A stretch of DNA of 6,527 nucleotides from Pseudomonadales bacterium (lineage in GTDB: Bacteria; Pseudomonadota; Gammaproteobacteria; Pseudomonadales; Azotimanducaceae): assembly GCA_028822125.1 (NCBI GenBank), contig JAPKEK010000132.1, positions 1 to 6,527 on the forward strand. Reading direction: 5' to 3'. Numbering within the stretch: the first letter of the stretch is position 1; each line of letters begins with the position of its first letter. This document shows positions 6,233-6,527 of the stretch, in pieces. The translations under genes and the position numbers were made by a program. The notes under the pieces are model-generated. The model was not told where the DNA came from. It made no database searches and worked only from the letters and a program-made list of their open reading frames with translations.

Positions 6233-6527
6233 AACAGCATTTTCGACATGTTACATTTGCCGGACAGGCCCCCGAAATGAGATTCCCACCACCGTTGATA
6301 GGCAGTATGAATGCCATTTTAAAGCTGACTTTCTGTCATTGAGGCCCGAAACGGTCCTATTATTCTGCTCCCCAGGCTTAGGCTCTTTTTTTCAGACTGA
6401 TCTCAGACCTACCGGTCGGCCATTACAGCATTTATTGCAACTCATGCTTTACTCTAATAAATATTGAACCTGCTGAATACCCTGGGGTAGTGCTCAAATC
6501 GTTCCGTAAGCGCAGAATGCTCGCCTG

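Larger units (their letters stand above)
6161..6527. other. Upstream intergenic region and unresolved right edge
   Basis: This 367-base stretch has no convincing complete gene. The first 75 bases hold the candidate promoter and palindromes. Further right I see only weak signals: GGCA and TGCC arms at 6301-6314, an imperfect hairpin GGCCCG-AAA-CGGTCC at 6343-6357, a run of seven T at 6386-6392 with no good stem before it, and a direct repeat TCAGAC at 6392-6397 and 6403-6408, 11 bases apart. At the right edge two minus-strand frames stay open from the window end, to a TAG at 6454-6456 and to a TAA at 6432-6434. A plus-strand frame is open from 6382 to the end with its only ATG at 6517. One of these may be the edge of a neighbouring gene, but none can be chosen from this sequence. 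Confidence 0.5.

Noticed and set aside
6129..6317. 62-codon minus-strand open frame upstream of and overlapping the ThDP gene start
   Set aside because: It runs through the AT-rich promoter region, has no good ribosome site or recognisable motif, and overlaps the start of a solid gene in another frame.
6343..6392. Hairpin GGCCCG-AAA-CGGTCC and a later run of seven T as a rho-independent terminator
   Set aside because: The stem has an internal C-T mismatch and the T-run lies about 28 bases beyond it, too far for an intrinsic terminator. No gene is seen to end there on the plus strand.
1..6527. CRISPR arrays, tRNA or rRNA genes, insertion sequences
   Set aside because: No regularly spaced repeats, cloverleaf-like segments, rRNA-like stretches, transposase motifs or long terminal inverted repeats were seen on either strand.

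Overview
The window carries a compact one-direction gene cluster on the minus strand. Transcription would run from about position 6200 down to position 1. In transcription order the genes are: a thiamine-diphosphate (ThDP) enzyme of the acetolactate-synthase-like superfamily (4445-6160), a fold-type I PLP aminotransferase resembling histidinol-phosphate aminotransferase (3328-4443), a TAXI-type TRAP transporter periplasmic binding protein (2344-3306), a fused TRAP permease (346-2307) and the N-terminal third of a sulfatase-superfamily hydrolase that runs off the left edge (1-334). The four junctions have gaps of 1, 21, 36 and 11 bases, and each downstream gene has its own Shine-Dalgarno-like sequence. 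This is the layout of a single operon with close translational linkage.

The right-hand 367 bases (6161-6527) are AT-richer and hold no convincing gene. The part next to the first gene has a candidate promoter with two short palindromes over it, which could be operators. The far right edge may hold the end of a neighbouring gene, but three reading frames stay open there and I cannot choose between them.

The organism is probably a Gram-negative proteobacterium. The evidence is the Sec-type signal peptide on a TRAP binding protein (a periplasm-dependent system), the GGAGG-type ribosome sites and the moderately GC-rich coding sequence. TAXI-TRAP systems beside sulfatases are common in marine proteobacteria, but the sequence does not fix the genus.

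Working model (inference): the TAXI-TRAP pair imports an organic acid or an amino/sulfated compound. The sulfatase-like enzyme hydrolyses an ester, the aminotransferase converts an amino acid to a 2-oxo acid or the reverse, and the ThDP enzyme decarboxylates or carboligates a 2-oxo acid. The substrate is unknown. The combination is not a standard his or ilv operon: there is no ilvN-type small subunit and no other his gene in view. The whole set is a candidate uncharacterised catabolic module.
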